In this document: positions 23,872 through 37,300 of the stretch, piece by piece
Position numbering within the stretch: position 1 is the first letter of the stretch
How the letters are laid out: every line of letters starts with the position of its first letter
NCBI GenBank assembly: GCA_033063855.1
Contig: CP093831.1
Span: 14,818,001-14,882,000 of the forward strand
Length of the DNA: 64,000 bases
Direction of reading: 5' to 3'
Source: Smittia aterrima
Lineage: Eukaryota; Arthropoda; Insecta; Diptera; Chironomidae
Program-made: the position numbers and the translations under genes
Notes under the pieces: generated by a model
What the model was told of the DNA's origin: nothing
Seen by the model: only the letters and a program-made list of their open reading frames with translations
Database searches by the model: none

Positions 23872-26800
23872 TTAACCTTTGTCTTTGCCCACACTAACGC
23901 CTAGCAAGTGCTCGCCAGCCATTATTCCACCGCCAGGCTGATGGGCGTAGTTTCTTATCTGATGAAGGGAAATCAGTTGATTAGGGAAACCATTGCCCGA
24001 GTTTTGCGCAACATTTTTGTTCTGAAAACTGATTGCATCGTAAATGTAAGACGGTCGCTGAGTCAACTGATGATGTTGGATGTTCAAGTGTGGTGGCATT
24101 GCGTTGATAGGAGTGAAAGCTGAGTTTGAAGCAAGCTTTGATTGTCCATCGTAACCGTTTGGAGTGGAAGAAGGTGGAAGTGACAAAACTTGACCATTCA
24201 AGTGACCGTTTTGTCGTAAATCTTCGATGCTTTCGTCTCGTTGATGTTGTTGAAGGTCGTGACCATTGACTAACTGAAACTCGTGATGTTGCTGGTGCTG
24301 ATGATGAATCACTTCATTGTTAATGTTCGCTGCAGAGTCAGGACTTACTTTTGGCCAATATGGATGATCTTGATTGGTCATAGCGGGGATTGAAGTGTTC
24401 ATCGCAATGTTGTTGTTATTATTCGGTAGATTGTTGTTATTGCTATGATTATTGTTGTGATTATTTTGATTTCCCTGTCCCGCGCCACCCCTTCCTCCCG
24501 TTATCGGTGGACGTTTGTCGGTTCGTTCGGCATGTTTCTGCATATGCTTCTGCAAATATGTCTCTTGCGTGTACGATTTGCCGCAATATTGGCAGATGTG
24601 AGTCTTCAGGTGCTTCGACTCTTTGTGTTTAGGAATGTGCTCGAGCAACGATGGCTCATCAGCAAAGCATTTATAGCACGAGTTACACTTGTACGGTTTA
24701 TCAGTTTGGTGACTTCGAGAGTGTGATTGAAGGTTTGATAATTGCGAGAATGCTTTGACGCATCCGGGATTACGACATTTGTAGGGCTTGTCGCCAGTAT
24801 GAGTTCGAATATGTTGCTGAAGATGCGAAAGTTGTGTGAACTTCCGTTGACAAATCTCACAGCGATAGGGTTTAATCCCGAGATGAATTCGCGTATGTTG
24901 CGACAAGTAACTTGAGTTCGCAAATGATTTAGAGCATTGCGTACACTTGTAAGGCTTTGCCTCTCGCATATGAGCCTGTGTATGAAGTTGAAGATCTGCT
25001 TTTGATGTGAAAATCTAAAATAAAATCGAAAAAAATTAAAATTTAATTTGATTTGCCGCGAAAGGATTTTCGTGTATTTATCGAGCTTAAGCAGGCTCAT
25101 AATTATTTTCTCATTGTTTACCCACGCGAAACAAAAGAATTCGCCAATTAAATTCAATTAACAAAGCGCTATAACAAAGACAGTGAGATTATTTTTTTTC
25201 GGCTCGTTCCATCAGCAAAATGAAAAGCCACAATGGAGAACATAAAAATGTATTTGCCTCGTTTTCGTTTCAAACCCTTTCAGGACTTTTGTGTCTCGTC
25301 GAACCGCGCGCGCTATTTATTTTTCCGCTCGACAAAACCAACAGTTTAAGAATGAAATTGTTTTCCAACGAAATATTTGGTCGAAACCTTTGCGGCGAAA
25401 CTTGTCAGTGGACGACTTTCATCTCGCTCGCTCCTATCCCAGCAGCGTCTTGAGACGAACAATGAAAACTCTTTTAAAAAATCAATTAAAAATTTGTTGA
25501 TGGAAATGGGAAATTAATTAGAATGTCCCAATGAAGTGCCCGACCCGCTTCCCATTATTCTCGTTCCTCATTCTCACTTTTTTCGCTAGACGCTTCACTT
25601 TTTTTCATCATCTTTCTTCATCTCTCCATCCGAATGAAATTTAAGAATTTTTTTAATTAAAAAAATGCTTTGCATATAAAAAAGAAGCGGGCGAGAGAAA
25701 GGGAGACCGGAAAGGGTGGAATGGGAGTGTCTTAGTTGGAAGGGGTTGTAAGGTCGGTCGCTTTCTCCACGCAGCAACTTCATTATCTCGTCAACTTCTC
25801 GCAATTAAAATTATAAAATATTTTACAAAACTACTCTTCACACCTTCGACTTTATCTGACTCTCCTCGTCGACACTCGCAAAATTATTCTGCTGCTGTTG
25901 ATGGATATTTTGCACATTCACAGGCGATATCGATGATGTCGTTATTGAATATTGTTGAGGAGAATGAATTATGCGAAAATTATTTCCCGTCACATTATCT
26001 TTCTTCGCCTGATATTCATCAGTTGCACTTTCATTTTCCATTATTTCATCTCCGTTTCGTCGCATCGATGGCTTGTTAGCCGTTTGGTTGTAATCATCGT
26101 TTAACTTGATTTCACTATAAACACCCGAGGCTTGTACCACGATTGGACTCGTTGATGATGGGACGAGAACATTTTGAAAATGATTTGTATTTAAAATTCC
26201 TCTCTCGTTCAATGATCTTAGTTGATCAATCGAGCGATGAAAGTGCGTGTAATCCGTATTGGCAGGAATTTCACCGATTAAAGGAGAATTGTGATGATAT
26301 TCGAGTCCACTCGATCGTGGATACTCGATAATTCTTGCTTCCATCATTTTAATAAATTCCGAAATATTATTTCTTTTTAAATTCACGTTAGAGATCTCAA
26401 CACATTCTTCCCTCCACTTATCACAGATTCACTTCGATCAATCCTCACTCGCTTTTTTTTTCGCGCTCTTCAACTCGTCAATCCATTTCGAGCCTTCTTT
26501 CTCATTAGGTTGTTAAAACTCTACTAAAAACTGACTAACACAATATCGTCGTCGTCATCATCAGAGCCATGGAGATTCGTGTAGTGAATTTCCCCATTTT
26601 TTTCCGCCGCTTCGCCGAAAGAGAAAAAAAGAATTTCCCAACAACAAACATTTGGGGAAATGATTGAATAATAAAAAATGCCAGCACTAGAACACCCAAA
26701 ATGAAAAACACCCTTTGCCTCACTCGTTCGCTGTGTGAGAGTGACTGAGTGTGTGTGTACGTCTGATTGTCTCTATGTTAAGCGACGAATAGCAGAAAAA

Positions 26801-29800
26801 AGTGCTTTGGTCCTTTAATGATTTTTTTCCGATGTTTTAAAATTCAAATTTTTTTTCATGTTTCGTTCTCTCTCACCAAAAGGATTCAACTTTTTTTTTC
26901 TCGTTGCAGTCAACCCTCACCCTCTCACCCCTTCGTCTGAAATTAAATTTAAATGTGATGTGACATCTTAAGTTTGTTCATGTATTTTGTTATCTTGGAA
27001 TGTTCATTTATCAACAAGTCTTTAGTTGATCGCGTGACATCACTGGATCGATTTCATTGGCAGGAGCTTCTGTCTTTATTTTTAAGCATTCGGCACTGAT
27101 TCTGTTTCAGTAATTAAAAGTTTTAAGCGAATTCCCTCACTTTCAGTGTCGTGCTGAAGTTTAAAACTTTTTCAGTTTTTTTTATTCTCGTCTCTCTCTC
27201 TCTCTCAACCGAGCAAAACCACATTCACTATTTTTTATTTCATGCGATATTGAATGCTGAGTGGGTGTGAGGACGAGAAGCAGTAGCAACGAACGGAAGT
27301 GAATCGTCGTTTCACGTTGCCAATTCTCACTTATGAACAGATCACTAAAATGCCTAATCAAAAGCATCACCAAAGTTCATCTCTCTCTCGAGTGATAAGA
27401 GGAGGCCACAAACGGGTCAAACGTGACAATGAATTTTAATATTTTTTTTCTAGGAAAACAAGTGAGTAATTCGTAAGCTTCTGAAAAGGAGACTTTCATT
27501 GACGAGTCTTCCTCTTAGACGTCTTAGTTGATAATGAGAGAAACCGACTCATTATCACCGACAGATTCTTTATTTTTATATGCAAATACTAGGAAAAAAG
27601 AAATTACATAAAAAATGTTCGTTCGTTGTACACGAAGTGGGAGAAGGAGGACAGGAGACGAACACAAAAAATAAAAATCGAGAGAATTTTTTCGGATTTT
27701 TTTTCTTCTCAGCGAGTGAGGGTGAGATGGGCAGCTGCGAGTCGGTGGAAACTCTCTCATTTTCCGCGTTTGATGGTGGGTGACGGTGGACAAAGGGAAA
27801 GGGTTGTTTCAAAAAAAATATTTAATTTAAAAAATGAAGCACGCTGCGGTGAGTTCGCCTCGAGTTCAGCACAGCGATTGCTTTGACAAAGTTTTTTTTT
27901 ATGATGAGCACTCAGATTGCTTCACCGTTTGTCATGTACGAGCTTTGTGAATGCACAAAATGATAGAGAGAGTGAGGATAGCGAGGGCGGTGTGAGAGTG
28001 AAGACTACCTCGTGGATTTTTTATTATTATTTATACTAAACGATATTTTTTCAGCGATTTTTTTTCGAAACTTTTAATTATTTTTGTTTCGCTCGCTCTG
28101 GTCGACGAATCACAAGGTATCGTGAATGTAGAGGGTGGCAAAGCCTGAAGGGAGCAAGGGGTGAAATTTTTTAATTACTTTTTTTAATAAATGTTGAAGC
28201 TTTTTTCGTGAATTCTTTTTTTGTCTCCACCCACGCTCTTCATTTGATGGAGAATTGATCTTATTACATCGTGGACATCGGACAAGGAGTAGAGGGAAAA
28301 AAGAAGCGATAAAGGGGATAACAAACTGATTGCGAAACGAAGCTTAAGTATCCACGTGAAGAGCAACTCAGGTTCATCAGAATTAATTTCTATTTAAAAT
28401 TAATTAAATTCATTCCTTTGACAAAAAATATTCAGATTTTCTGCGCTCTTTTTGTTCTAGAGCTTCCTTTTTTGCGCTGAGACGTAATTATTTTCTGAAT
28501 GGGATTTGATGAAAGTGATGTAAAATTGATGGATTTTTTCCCCTTCGAACCTTCGCGAATTTTTTTTCGTTGTTTATAATTTTTTTCATGAATATTCAAC
28601 TCAATCTTTTCTTCGTTTGTTAGCCTTACCTGTGGACACATTTTGCATTGATACTTTCGTCCACTGCCGTTCGCCAAGCCTGACGACATTTTCGTGGCAT
28701 TAATTGGTTGAGGAACGACCAGAAGGGTAGATGGTTGTCCATGTAAATTGCCAGGAGAGTTGCTGTTTGAAGCAGTTCTTAGAGCACCTGATGCTCCGTA
28801 GATTGGCGTCATTTGACCTCCTTGAAGAGCATGGTGATCTAAACGTCCATCGTCGAGTAAATGACCTGCAAATTGAAAGTTTTAATGAGCTCAAAGTTTT
28901 ATTCAATCTTGAAACTTTATCGTACCTTTCTGAAGATTGTTGTGATGGTGGTCGACCGAGTTCATTTTGGCCTAGAAAATTTGAAATAAAAATACAAAAC
29001 TTAAATCTCATGTAAGCCGCAATAAAAGAAGAAGAAGTAAGTTAGTGACAAAGAACTTAAAACTCGAGCGAGAGAAAATCTCGGAAAACTCAAGACAAAC
29101 AACTCAACAAGTGCAAAGAAAAAAAAAGGAAATTTTCATCTCAAACATTAGCATTTTCTTTCTTGCCTCATAGCCTTGCTTCATCGACATGTGATTTCTC
29201 GGCGTTGGCCAACTGTTGTATCCATCGACAATGTCTTTTGTATGCTGACCACATTGCTGCATGTTCCGAGAGGCGAAAAACAACAAAATTTATTTTTATC
29301 ATTTTTTAGCTCATCAAATAAATTTTTTATGTTCAAAAAATAAAAAAGTTGTCACAGGGACCACGACGAGTCGTTTGCGAAATATCCGATGATCGATGCT
29401 TTTAGTGTTCTCCAGTCCCCGGAGCGAATGCATTCGTTGATTATTATTTTTATGTATTTTTAGTGAAATTTAATTAACTAAAAAAATTCGTCGCACTATA
29501 ATAAATGTTGCGATAATTGAAAAATATATTTTTGATTGGCAAACGAATTAAATTGGAAAAGTTTTGTTTGAAGAGTCGTTGATGAATGAAGAGAAGCCTC
29601 AAGTCAAATCGCAGACACTGTTTCTAACAACCTTTGCTTTCAGCTTTTAACATTTCGATTCACGTGCAGTGTCGATTGCTCCAATTCAATGAAGTTTATC
29701 ACTTTACCAGAGAAACCAGCAGAAACTTTTTTTTCCTGCCCTCGCAAAGAGGAAAAGCATCAGCGGTGATGGAAGGACCGACGAGTGTGTGTGTATGTTT

Positions 29801-31296
29801 GTGTGTGATGTTCATGATTTTTATTTTCTTCGTCTGCTTTTTATTGATTTTTCAATCGCAGTTTCTGTTGCCGAACAGCATAGAAGAGCGGGAATGCGAG
29901 GAGGAAAAGGATTTTACACCGTTTCACGTAGTATCATGTTTTATGTTTCTTTTTTATGCCATTTCTAACACCAGCTCATGGAGGTTTGGGAGACAAGTTT
30001 CATCATACAAGAGATCGCCGCTCATGCTCGGAATCTTCTGTTCTTCGTTGAGGTTTTCTCACAAAGGCAACGAATCTATCAATCACCATCGAATTAAATC
30101 AATGAGAGAACTTTTTTTCCTTTCTTTAAAATAAGTTTTCTCCTTTGCCGATCTGAATATATTTACAGTTTATGTTTTCTTATTTCCTTTTTTCTCTTTC
30201 ATTCTTTTTCTCAGCTATAGCAAGATTAATCTTCATTCGTTTAGCTTAAGCTTTTGCCTTGATAGAAAAAGCAATGTAACGAGAGAATCTTTCGCTTCCT
30301 CTAAAAGAAGAACGAAAATGCATTTTTGACGAACGTCGATTCGCTGCCTTAGTTTATTTATATTTATCTTTTTCTGAAAAAGGATTTCACTTTGAAGCCG
30401 TCTCGAGACTTCAAGATTTGAACATTGAAGATCAATAGCCTAAAATGTTATCAGTTCGTTTTTCTTTTCCATTCTTCATATTTCCACGACGACGCATCCC
30501 TGACCCCACACACTCGTGCTTTGATTGAGATTAGTTGGGAGAGAGTTTATCAATCGTGATTTCGACACTCACGTCAACAGATCCGTTCCACATGTAATGC
30601 ATTCCAACTGCTCCCGGATCGTGATGTGTGTTTGATGTAATGTGCTCGGCCATCACAGCGCTCATCCAATGAACGAGCCCTGAGAATAAAAGAAAATAAA
30701 ATTTATTGACAGAACGGAAAGAAAAGAAGATTTAACAATTCTGACCTTGAGTTGGATTCTGGCCTTGAGCACCGGGCACTGGCATCGTCTCCAGATTTGT
30801 TGCACTACTGGGCGACGCGGAAAAGTTACTGTCTTGCTGGTTGAGCGGCGTTTTGGGTGATGTCACTGACTCAAAATCCAATTTCTTAATTTTATCCTTT
30901 TCCGAAGTGTTATTGCTCTTATTATGATGTTCGCTCGTTTGGTCTGTCGGCCATGAGAATCCCAACGACGACGACGATACTTTGTGCTGGGAAACGAGAA
31001 AATTACAAACATTAATTTCAATGAAAGGTGCAAGACATAAAAAGGTAAAATGAGAAGAGAGAAAAAATCATTGCGAGGTGTCGTGAGTTTACCTCTTTAT
31101 CGTCGCCACAGGAAAAAAGTAAATTGCGAGGGAAGTTTTGGGCATTAAAAAGTTTATTGCAATCATTTTGCATGTGATTTGGTTTTTGGAGAATTGCACT
31201 GGCCGCGAAAAGATTCTTATAGAACTCAGGCGGCAACAGAAACGGATTCTTAGCCATGATGAGACTTCTAAGTTTGTCATCAAAGCCAAATCCCAT
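23872..31296 (-). CDS. rn: Rotund-type C2H2 zinc-finger transcription factor, long isoform (seven coding exons)
   Basis: Nuclear DNA-binding regulator of the rotund/squeeze/LIN-29 family; in Drosophila it patterns leg, wing and antennal discs. Exons (high to low): 31296-31093, 30986-30746, 30679-30573, 29256-29167, 28971-28926, 28865-28630, 25014-23872. Phases agree and give 688 residues. The N-terminal part includes GLVHWMSAVMAEH and HYMWNGSVD. Finger 1 is split by an intron: CKMC (residues 303-306) ends one exon and the helix with H319/H323 starts the next. Five more fingers follow (KCTQC, RCEIC, KCRNPGC, KCNSC, ICQYC), joined by linkers such as HTGDKPYKC. The tail is rich in Gln, Asn and His and ends in a conserved-looking YIYDAISFQNK and GEHLLGVSVG. 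One intron seems to have a GC donor (29166). Start: ATG at 31296 after an in-frame stop; the Met at 31257 is an alternative. Squeeze is the main other candidate name. Confidence 0.88.
25844..26347 (-). CDS. Alternative first coding exon of the rotund-type gene (Roughened-eye-like isoform)
   Basis: This 168-codon exon lies inside the 3.6-kb intron before the zinc-finger exon. It ends in AAG/GTGTGA, phase 0, which fits the phase-0 acceptor at 25014; joined, the protein has about 548 residues. The first in-frame ATG is at 26347; the open frame continues upstream without ATG. The segment contains HRSIDQLRSLNERG, shared with the exon at 63.0-63.5 kb, so it is coding and conserved. It is otherwise Asn/Gln/Ser-rich. 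No exon with the CKMC half of finger 1 lies between it and 25014, so this isoform should lack finger 1 but keep fingers 2-6. Drosophila rotund makes Rn and Roe proteins with different N-termini from two promoters, the same design. Confidence 0.75.
26400..28629. other. Intronic region with the likely promoter of the short isoform
   Basis: No coding exon is supported. The sequence has many A/T runs, GA/CT-rich stretches (for example CTCTCTCTCTC near 27190) and TG repeats near 26745, common around developmental promoters. The short isoform must start its transcript in or near this stretch; I could not fix a core promoter. Confidence 0.4.
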
Positions 31297-31303
31297 TTTC
31301 CAT

Positions 31304-34300
31304 TGAGTTTAACTCAAGCGTTCATCGATAAGTTGCACTTTAAGGAAAGTTCCGGGTGGGCACCTTAAAGCAACAAACTTTCAATCGAAAAAGTTTTCCC
31401 AACAATGAAAATTGAAAGCGAAAAGTTTTTCTTCACAGAAATTTTCTTCTTTTGTTTCACTTTGTTTTGAATGAGAAAATAAAAAATATTTTCCTTTCGT
31501 CACACCGCACACAGCAAATTACACGAACGATCTTAACTCTAGTTTAGGAACTTTCTCTATATATTTGTAGGAACTTTTTATTTTAGTTGCACCAAGAGGA
31601 AGCTTGAGCTTTCACAGACATTTCTTAGGAACTTTCGTCTCACACGTGCGTGCGTAATTATTTACAAACTGAAGTCTCTTTCTTTAACTCGTTTCAAGCC
31701 GATTAACCGACAAACTATAAAAAAAACTTAAGACCAAAATTCTCGAGAAGAATTTAAGAAACCGCGTCGAACGTCTTGATGCTCTCGCATTACTACTTTT
31801 TCTGTTCTTTCCGTGCACAAAAATATGTACACAACTTTTGTGTATACATTCGAGTAGAGTAGAGAGGGTGGAAGAAAGCACAATAAAAAAAGTTTCTCCC
31901 CATTCAGCATCTATTCAGAGCCACGATGTATGTATTGAGAAATATTGTATGCTCCTTGCTATACGATCCGTAAGAAAAGGAGAAAAGAATCATATCGTAC
32001 AAACACGAAGCCTCCCCCACGAGAAGGAGGAAAGGAATCATCTGAGATGTGAAGAAAATGCAACGAGGAAATCTCTCGACTTTTTTCCGTCTTCAATTTC
32101 GTTTGCTACATCATGTGTGGAAGGATAAAAAACTCTTTTTATTTTCTTGTTGATGCTAGCTCGTTGTTGTTGTAGCGCCTTTTTTTATGGATACTTTTAT
32201 GTTATGTTTGTCTGAAGTTTTTCCTTTTTCTTTTTATTTGCGAATCGAGTTTTCTTCTTGTGTATAAGGAGAATGAGAAGACCAAGAAGAAACGAAATGC
32301 CATGCATTCTTTAGAGTTGCAGGCGATGTTAAAACTTGTGAGGGAGATTCATAGAATTTGTGACAAGATTCGAATTATCTTGGAAATGTCATCAACAGGT
32401 GAAAGGAAATTCTAAATTAGAATAATTCTCAATGAAACCTTTGACGAGCTTTTTTCGTCAGCTTGTGACTTAAGAATAGGAAAGAAGCTTTTTATGGGAA
32501 AGTGCACACACCATCATCGTCGTTGCTGTTTCAAAGAAGCAAGTCGAAAGGATATGTACATAGATTTTCTCATTTTTTTTTCTTTCGTAAGAAGAAAGAG
32601 TCGAAGGAAAATAATTCAAGCTACCCACACCACACACAATCATAAAAACTTTCTTCGGGCGGATTTTTTTTACTACACGATAGCTCCGACGTTTTTTTCC
32701 TGGTTTGAAATAAAAACTGAAAGGAAAAAAAATATTAAAGAGAAAAAAGTTTCTAAATGCAATTTTTTCTGTTTGTTTTTCATTTGTGTTTTGTTCGAGC
32801 TGAGCTTTTTGCTCATCAAATAGATTTGATGATATAAAAATAGCTTCGAATGGTTTGGCGTATGATTACGAGAAAGAGTGTGATCTCCTTAAACCCTGGA
32901 TACAGAATTAATGAAACTGTTAAAATAAAAATTCTGTTATATTTATTTTTGTTTTTATATCCTTCGAATGTGTGAGAGAAGAGAAATGTGCAAGCGTCGA
33001 AAGAAAAAATAATTGAAAACGTGATGTTTTTGATTTCTTTCTTCACTCAAGTTCTTCCCTTGCGATTTTGGATGAGTTTTCCCATTTTCCCCAGCTCAAC
33101 TCTCTGCAATAGCGTTAGTGCAAATTGAAGAAATTTTACATTTCACGTGCTCAAAAATGCATTTTCGTTCACAAATGTAAGCAAACGAATTCTTCAATCC
33201 CAATTTCTTGACAGAGAGAATAAATCACAACTCAAAGCTCAATCGAATTTCTGCCTTCGAGGTCTCTATTAAAAGCATTTATTTTTGTTTTCCTTCGCTT
33301 CAGAAAAAATAAAGCCATAAAAATGAATATTGAAATGAAAAACAATAAAATCCGAAAAAAACGAAATTGATGCTGTGCGATATGATTTCTTTTCTCGGCG
33401 GAGGAAAGAGCATTGCAGAACCTTCGTATCGTCGCGCATCTCAGCAGAGCAAAGGATAAAAATTTATTATCTTTCTTCAGCATGTATGTTCGTACACATA
33501 ACTGGAAATTATATTAGAGTTTGGGGTTTCCGAATGATAAAAAAAATGCAATTTTCTTTTTTTCTTTACGGCAAGCATTATTTTTATTGCGTCAAGCACG
33601 GAATTTAAGGAGATATTGTGTTCGAGTCGGAGGTTGTGATCTTTAAAATTTGCATTTTAAAACTCGAATGATCTTTGCAGATTTTGATTTGAATAAAAAG
33701 AACTCTTCATTAAACTGTTTATTTAAACATTACGATCAATGAGAATCTCATGAAGGAAGATTCTTCCTGGAAGAAATAAATTTAATCATCATTGAGAATT
33801 TTCAAGAGAATTTTTCAGTTGGCCACAAAAAAAAAGCTTCAAAATAAGCTTAAAAGCTCTCACAGATGGCGTTATTTTCCTTGACTAAAATATTTCACTT
33901 GACTTTTTACAGATATTTAAAAGTCAAGTCCTCTCTTGTCTCTTGTTCACGACGATTCTTGACTAAAAAAGACTTTGAGATAGTAGCAAAGAAGACTTAC
34001 AAAGTTGCAGTTGTAAATCCTCAGTGAACGAAGTGAATAAAACTTTTACTGCAGCAATTAGTTCGCGAGGAGTCTCTCTTCTACGGTTCACAGAAAATTT
34101 AAAAAAACTCACTTAGAAATTCAATAAAACTCTCATTAAGTTGTACGTGTTTGATTGAATATCACAAGACAAGTTATTTCATATTTCTTTCATTAAATGT
34201 TAGCTCGCCTTCGTGTGAAAGAGTTTTATGAGTTCAAAGTCTTAATTATTCAGAAAAGCTAAATTTCGCCATTGCCTTGCATTTAATTTTATTTGCAGAA

Positions 34301-37300
34301 TTCAAGCCATAACTCGGTTGAGAAAAAGGGTTCAAAGTTTTGTCGCCGGAAATGAAATCAGGGAAAATTGGGCGTGACTGAAGGAAAAGCTAGCGAGTGA
34401 AAAGGTAAATTGGCAAATGGGCGTGGCGAGTTTCGTTGCAAAAGCTTTCTTATCAAATCCTTGTGGAGCTCAAAATTTCCGATTTTACTGTCGTCGCATA
34501 GTTTTAAAAGAATTTTCCTCCGATTAAAGAAACTTCTCCGCTCAATAAATTCAGTCATTTATCATCAGAGACTTCACAATAAAGCAAAAAACACGTCCGA
34601 ATAGGCGCAATGACATTGACATCACTATCATTGCCAGTCATCGATGAACGGAACGCTACAAGGCAGTAGAAGATTAAGAAACGATTCATGTTTCACCGCA
34701 AATGATTCTTCTCGCAAAAGAATTCTCTTAAAGTCGACGTTTGTCGTTTAAAGATTATCTAAGCGAGACTTTCTCACCCGCACATCACGAATTGGCTCGA
34801 TGAGAATCCATCAAAGCATTGTCGACGAAAAGAACGAGAGATGGGAGAAAACAAAACGTCATTATCGTTTGCAATAAAGACAAAGCCACCCCTGGTGCTT
34901 CCCTCAAAAATATTTAATGTAAAAAATGCTCAAGTTCAACCCTCCAGCGCCCTCCGTCAGAGTCAAAGCGATAAAAATTACACATCGTTTGTCTTCAGTT
35001 AATTTTCTCTCTTTCATCAACAACAATTGAGTTCTCCTTAGAATGTCTTCGGAATCATTAATATCGCAGCAAGTTTGTGGAGAGTTCTGTTCTGGCAATG
35101 CAAATTTAGGTTAATTAATTCGAAATCGCTTAATGACTAATGATGGTGAAAAATCAATAAAAACAATTAACGAAAGAATTTCACTTGCAATGATTGAGAA
35201 ATCTTTTGGAAATCTTTGGATTTATCTCGTCGTCGATGTCTTTGAATTTCATTAGAAGATTTCCTCTCTCACTTTGATTGATTGTCTATTTACTCGAGAA
35301 TGTTGAAACATTAAGCGATTGAATCGGAGAGAGAGCGTAACTCCCCCCGAACTCTTCAGCAAATATCTTTGATAAATTAGATTCTTGTCTCAAGTATTTT
35401 TGCGCTTCTAAACAATTATTAGTTCGTTGACAAATTTCTTCGTTAATTTCCGGTAATCTTGACAAAGCTGAGACAATTCATCGTACATTTTAAGGAGACA
35501 GCGCGCGTTCATCGTTCGTGTTGAATTGAAATTGATTTTGTGGTTTCCTTCAATGCCGAACCTCGAAATCGGAGCAGAATTATTGTTTACTTTCGATATT
35601 TCGCAATCATAAATTATGCATCAATCAAGATGCAAGTGAGAGAGCGAACGGAAGTGGCCTGACTGATGCTGCTACTTAATTCTCTCTGTTTGCTCGTTGC
35701 GATCGTAATTTCGATCTTAAGCAATGTAATGAAGATAAACCACACTTTGAATTGCGGATATCGAAACCTTCTTTACATTAAGGTCTCAAGAATAAATTGC
35801 GAAACAAGAGTTTTGTTTCCGATTGAAGGTAAAACTCTTCTGTTTGATCTCTTCATTGAATTCCTTTCCTTTGCTTCAATTAATTTCAGTGAAGCTTCAC
35901 ATTCAAAAGCTTCCATATCGATCGACATAACGAACGACGACGAAGCCTTAATTAAGCTTTATCAATTTATGGCAATTTGTAGAATTTCTTTCTTGCGACT
36001 TCGTCATCGTTGAATTTGGAAAAGTTGGAATCAAACTCCCCGTGAGCATTTGCGAGAACAACTTTTTCGCGACCATCTTGAGTGCGACCACTTATTTAAA
36101 TGATCATGTTGACACGTGCTTATCGACTTCTGCTGCTGCTCGTATTTGCAAAAATATCGCCGATTTGCTTGAGAAGTCGACGAGATGTATGTGAGAGAAT
36201 GCGTTTGAGTGTTTGATGTTCTGGACAAAAACTATCGCCGAATTTGGAAGCTTTTTTGAGCACGCAACATCGTTAAGGAGGAATTTACATATTAGGAGCT
36301 GCCACGCCAAAGAAATCTCTAGACTTGAGGCTTGCGGGAAGGCGTAAACATTTATTTCCTAAATGAAAATTTTCCAATGCATTGTGTGATTAATTAACGC
36401 AAAGATACAAAGATGACCTGTCGGCGATTTCTCTTTTATATTTGGTGATCGCTAACTGCACTGCAATTATGCCGTTTTTATGATTGCACAATTAGAATAA
36501 AATATTGTCATTAAAGATTCTCCAGCGAGGCCTAATGATATTGTCCAAATGGAAGCGAGAGAGACAGAAGGAGAATCCACGCTCGGCAGGTTCGAGATTT
36601 CAACGCAACCAGTAATCAGTCTCACTTCGTTCGCGGATGGAAATCGCGTCATTTGTTTTCACAAGTTTTTACTCGAAAGCATTTTCCAGCGCTGAGGGGA
36701 AACGATGACGACAATAATGGATCAATGGCAATAACACTAAATGACACTCGTCATAAATGTGCAAGGCAATCGAGGAAATGTGATTGTGTGTGTGTGCAAA
36801 AATTATTTTGGGACGTTTCATAAATTAAGTTACTCAAGAAACAAGAAGTTGAGTTAATGATTCGATAGAAATCGCCAAGTCATCGAAATTAATGCGAATT
36901 GTCATAATCAAATAGGTGGAAGGATGAAATAATCTGTTCCTTCAGATTATCACGTTATTTATAAACTGTCCCTTACAATATTCTCATCATCATCAATGGC
37001 AAACGACTTGTGCAGCTTGTAATGCGCTTGCATTTTACTGTAATTACAGCCGCTTGAACGTTTTCGGCGCATAATCGCCGATCTCTCTCGCTATGCCTCG
37101 CATAAAAACTCCACATCAAGTGTAAAGTAACAACGAGGCTTATAATAATAATAATTAAATAATTTGAATAAAATATTTTTGATCGCTTGAGCATTTCCCG
37201 TTTGATTTTGATGTCGATCAATTTGTTCGCCCATCAGAATCAATTTGACTTTAATAAATGTCCCCTAATGACGGTTTTCGATTTATTTTAGCGAGAATTT

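Noticed and set aside
29634..30134. Plus-strand frame of 166 residues with a hydrophobic stretch (VCVCLCVMFMIF)
   Set aside because: The hydrophobic part comes from a TG/GT repeat and T runs inside an rn intron; no domain, no homologous feel, poor codon pattern.
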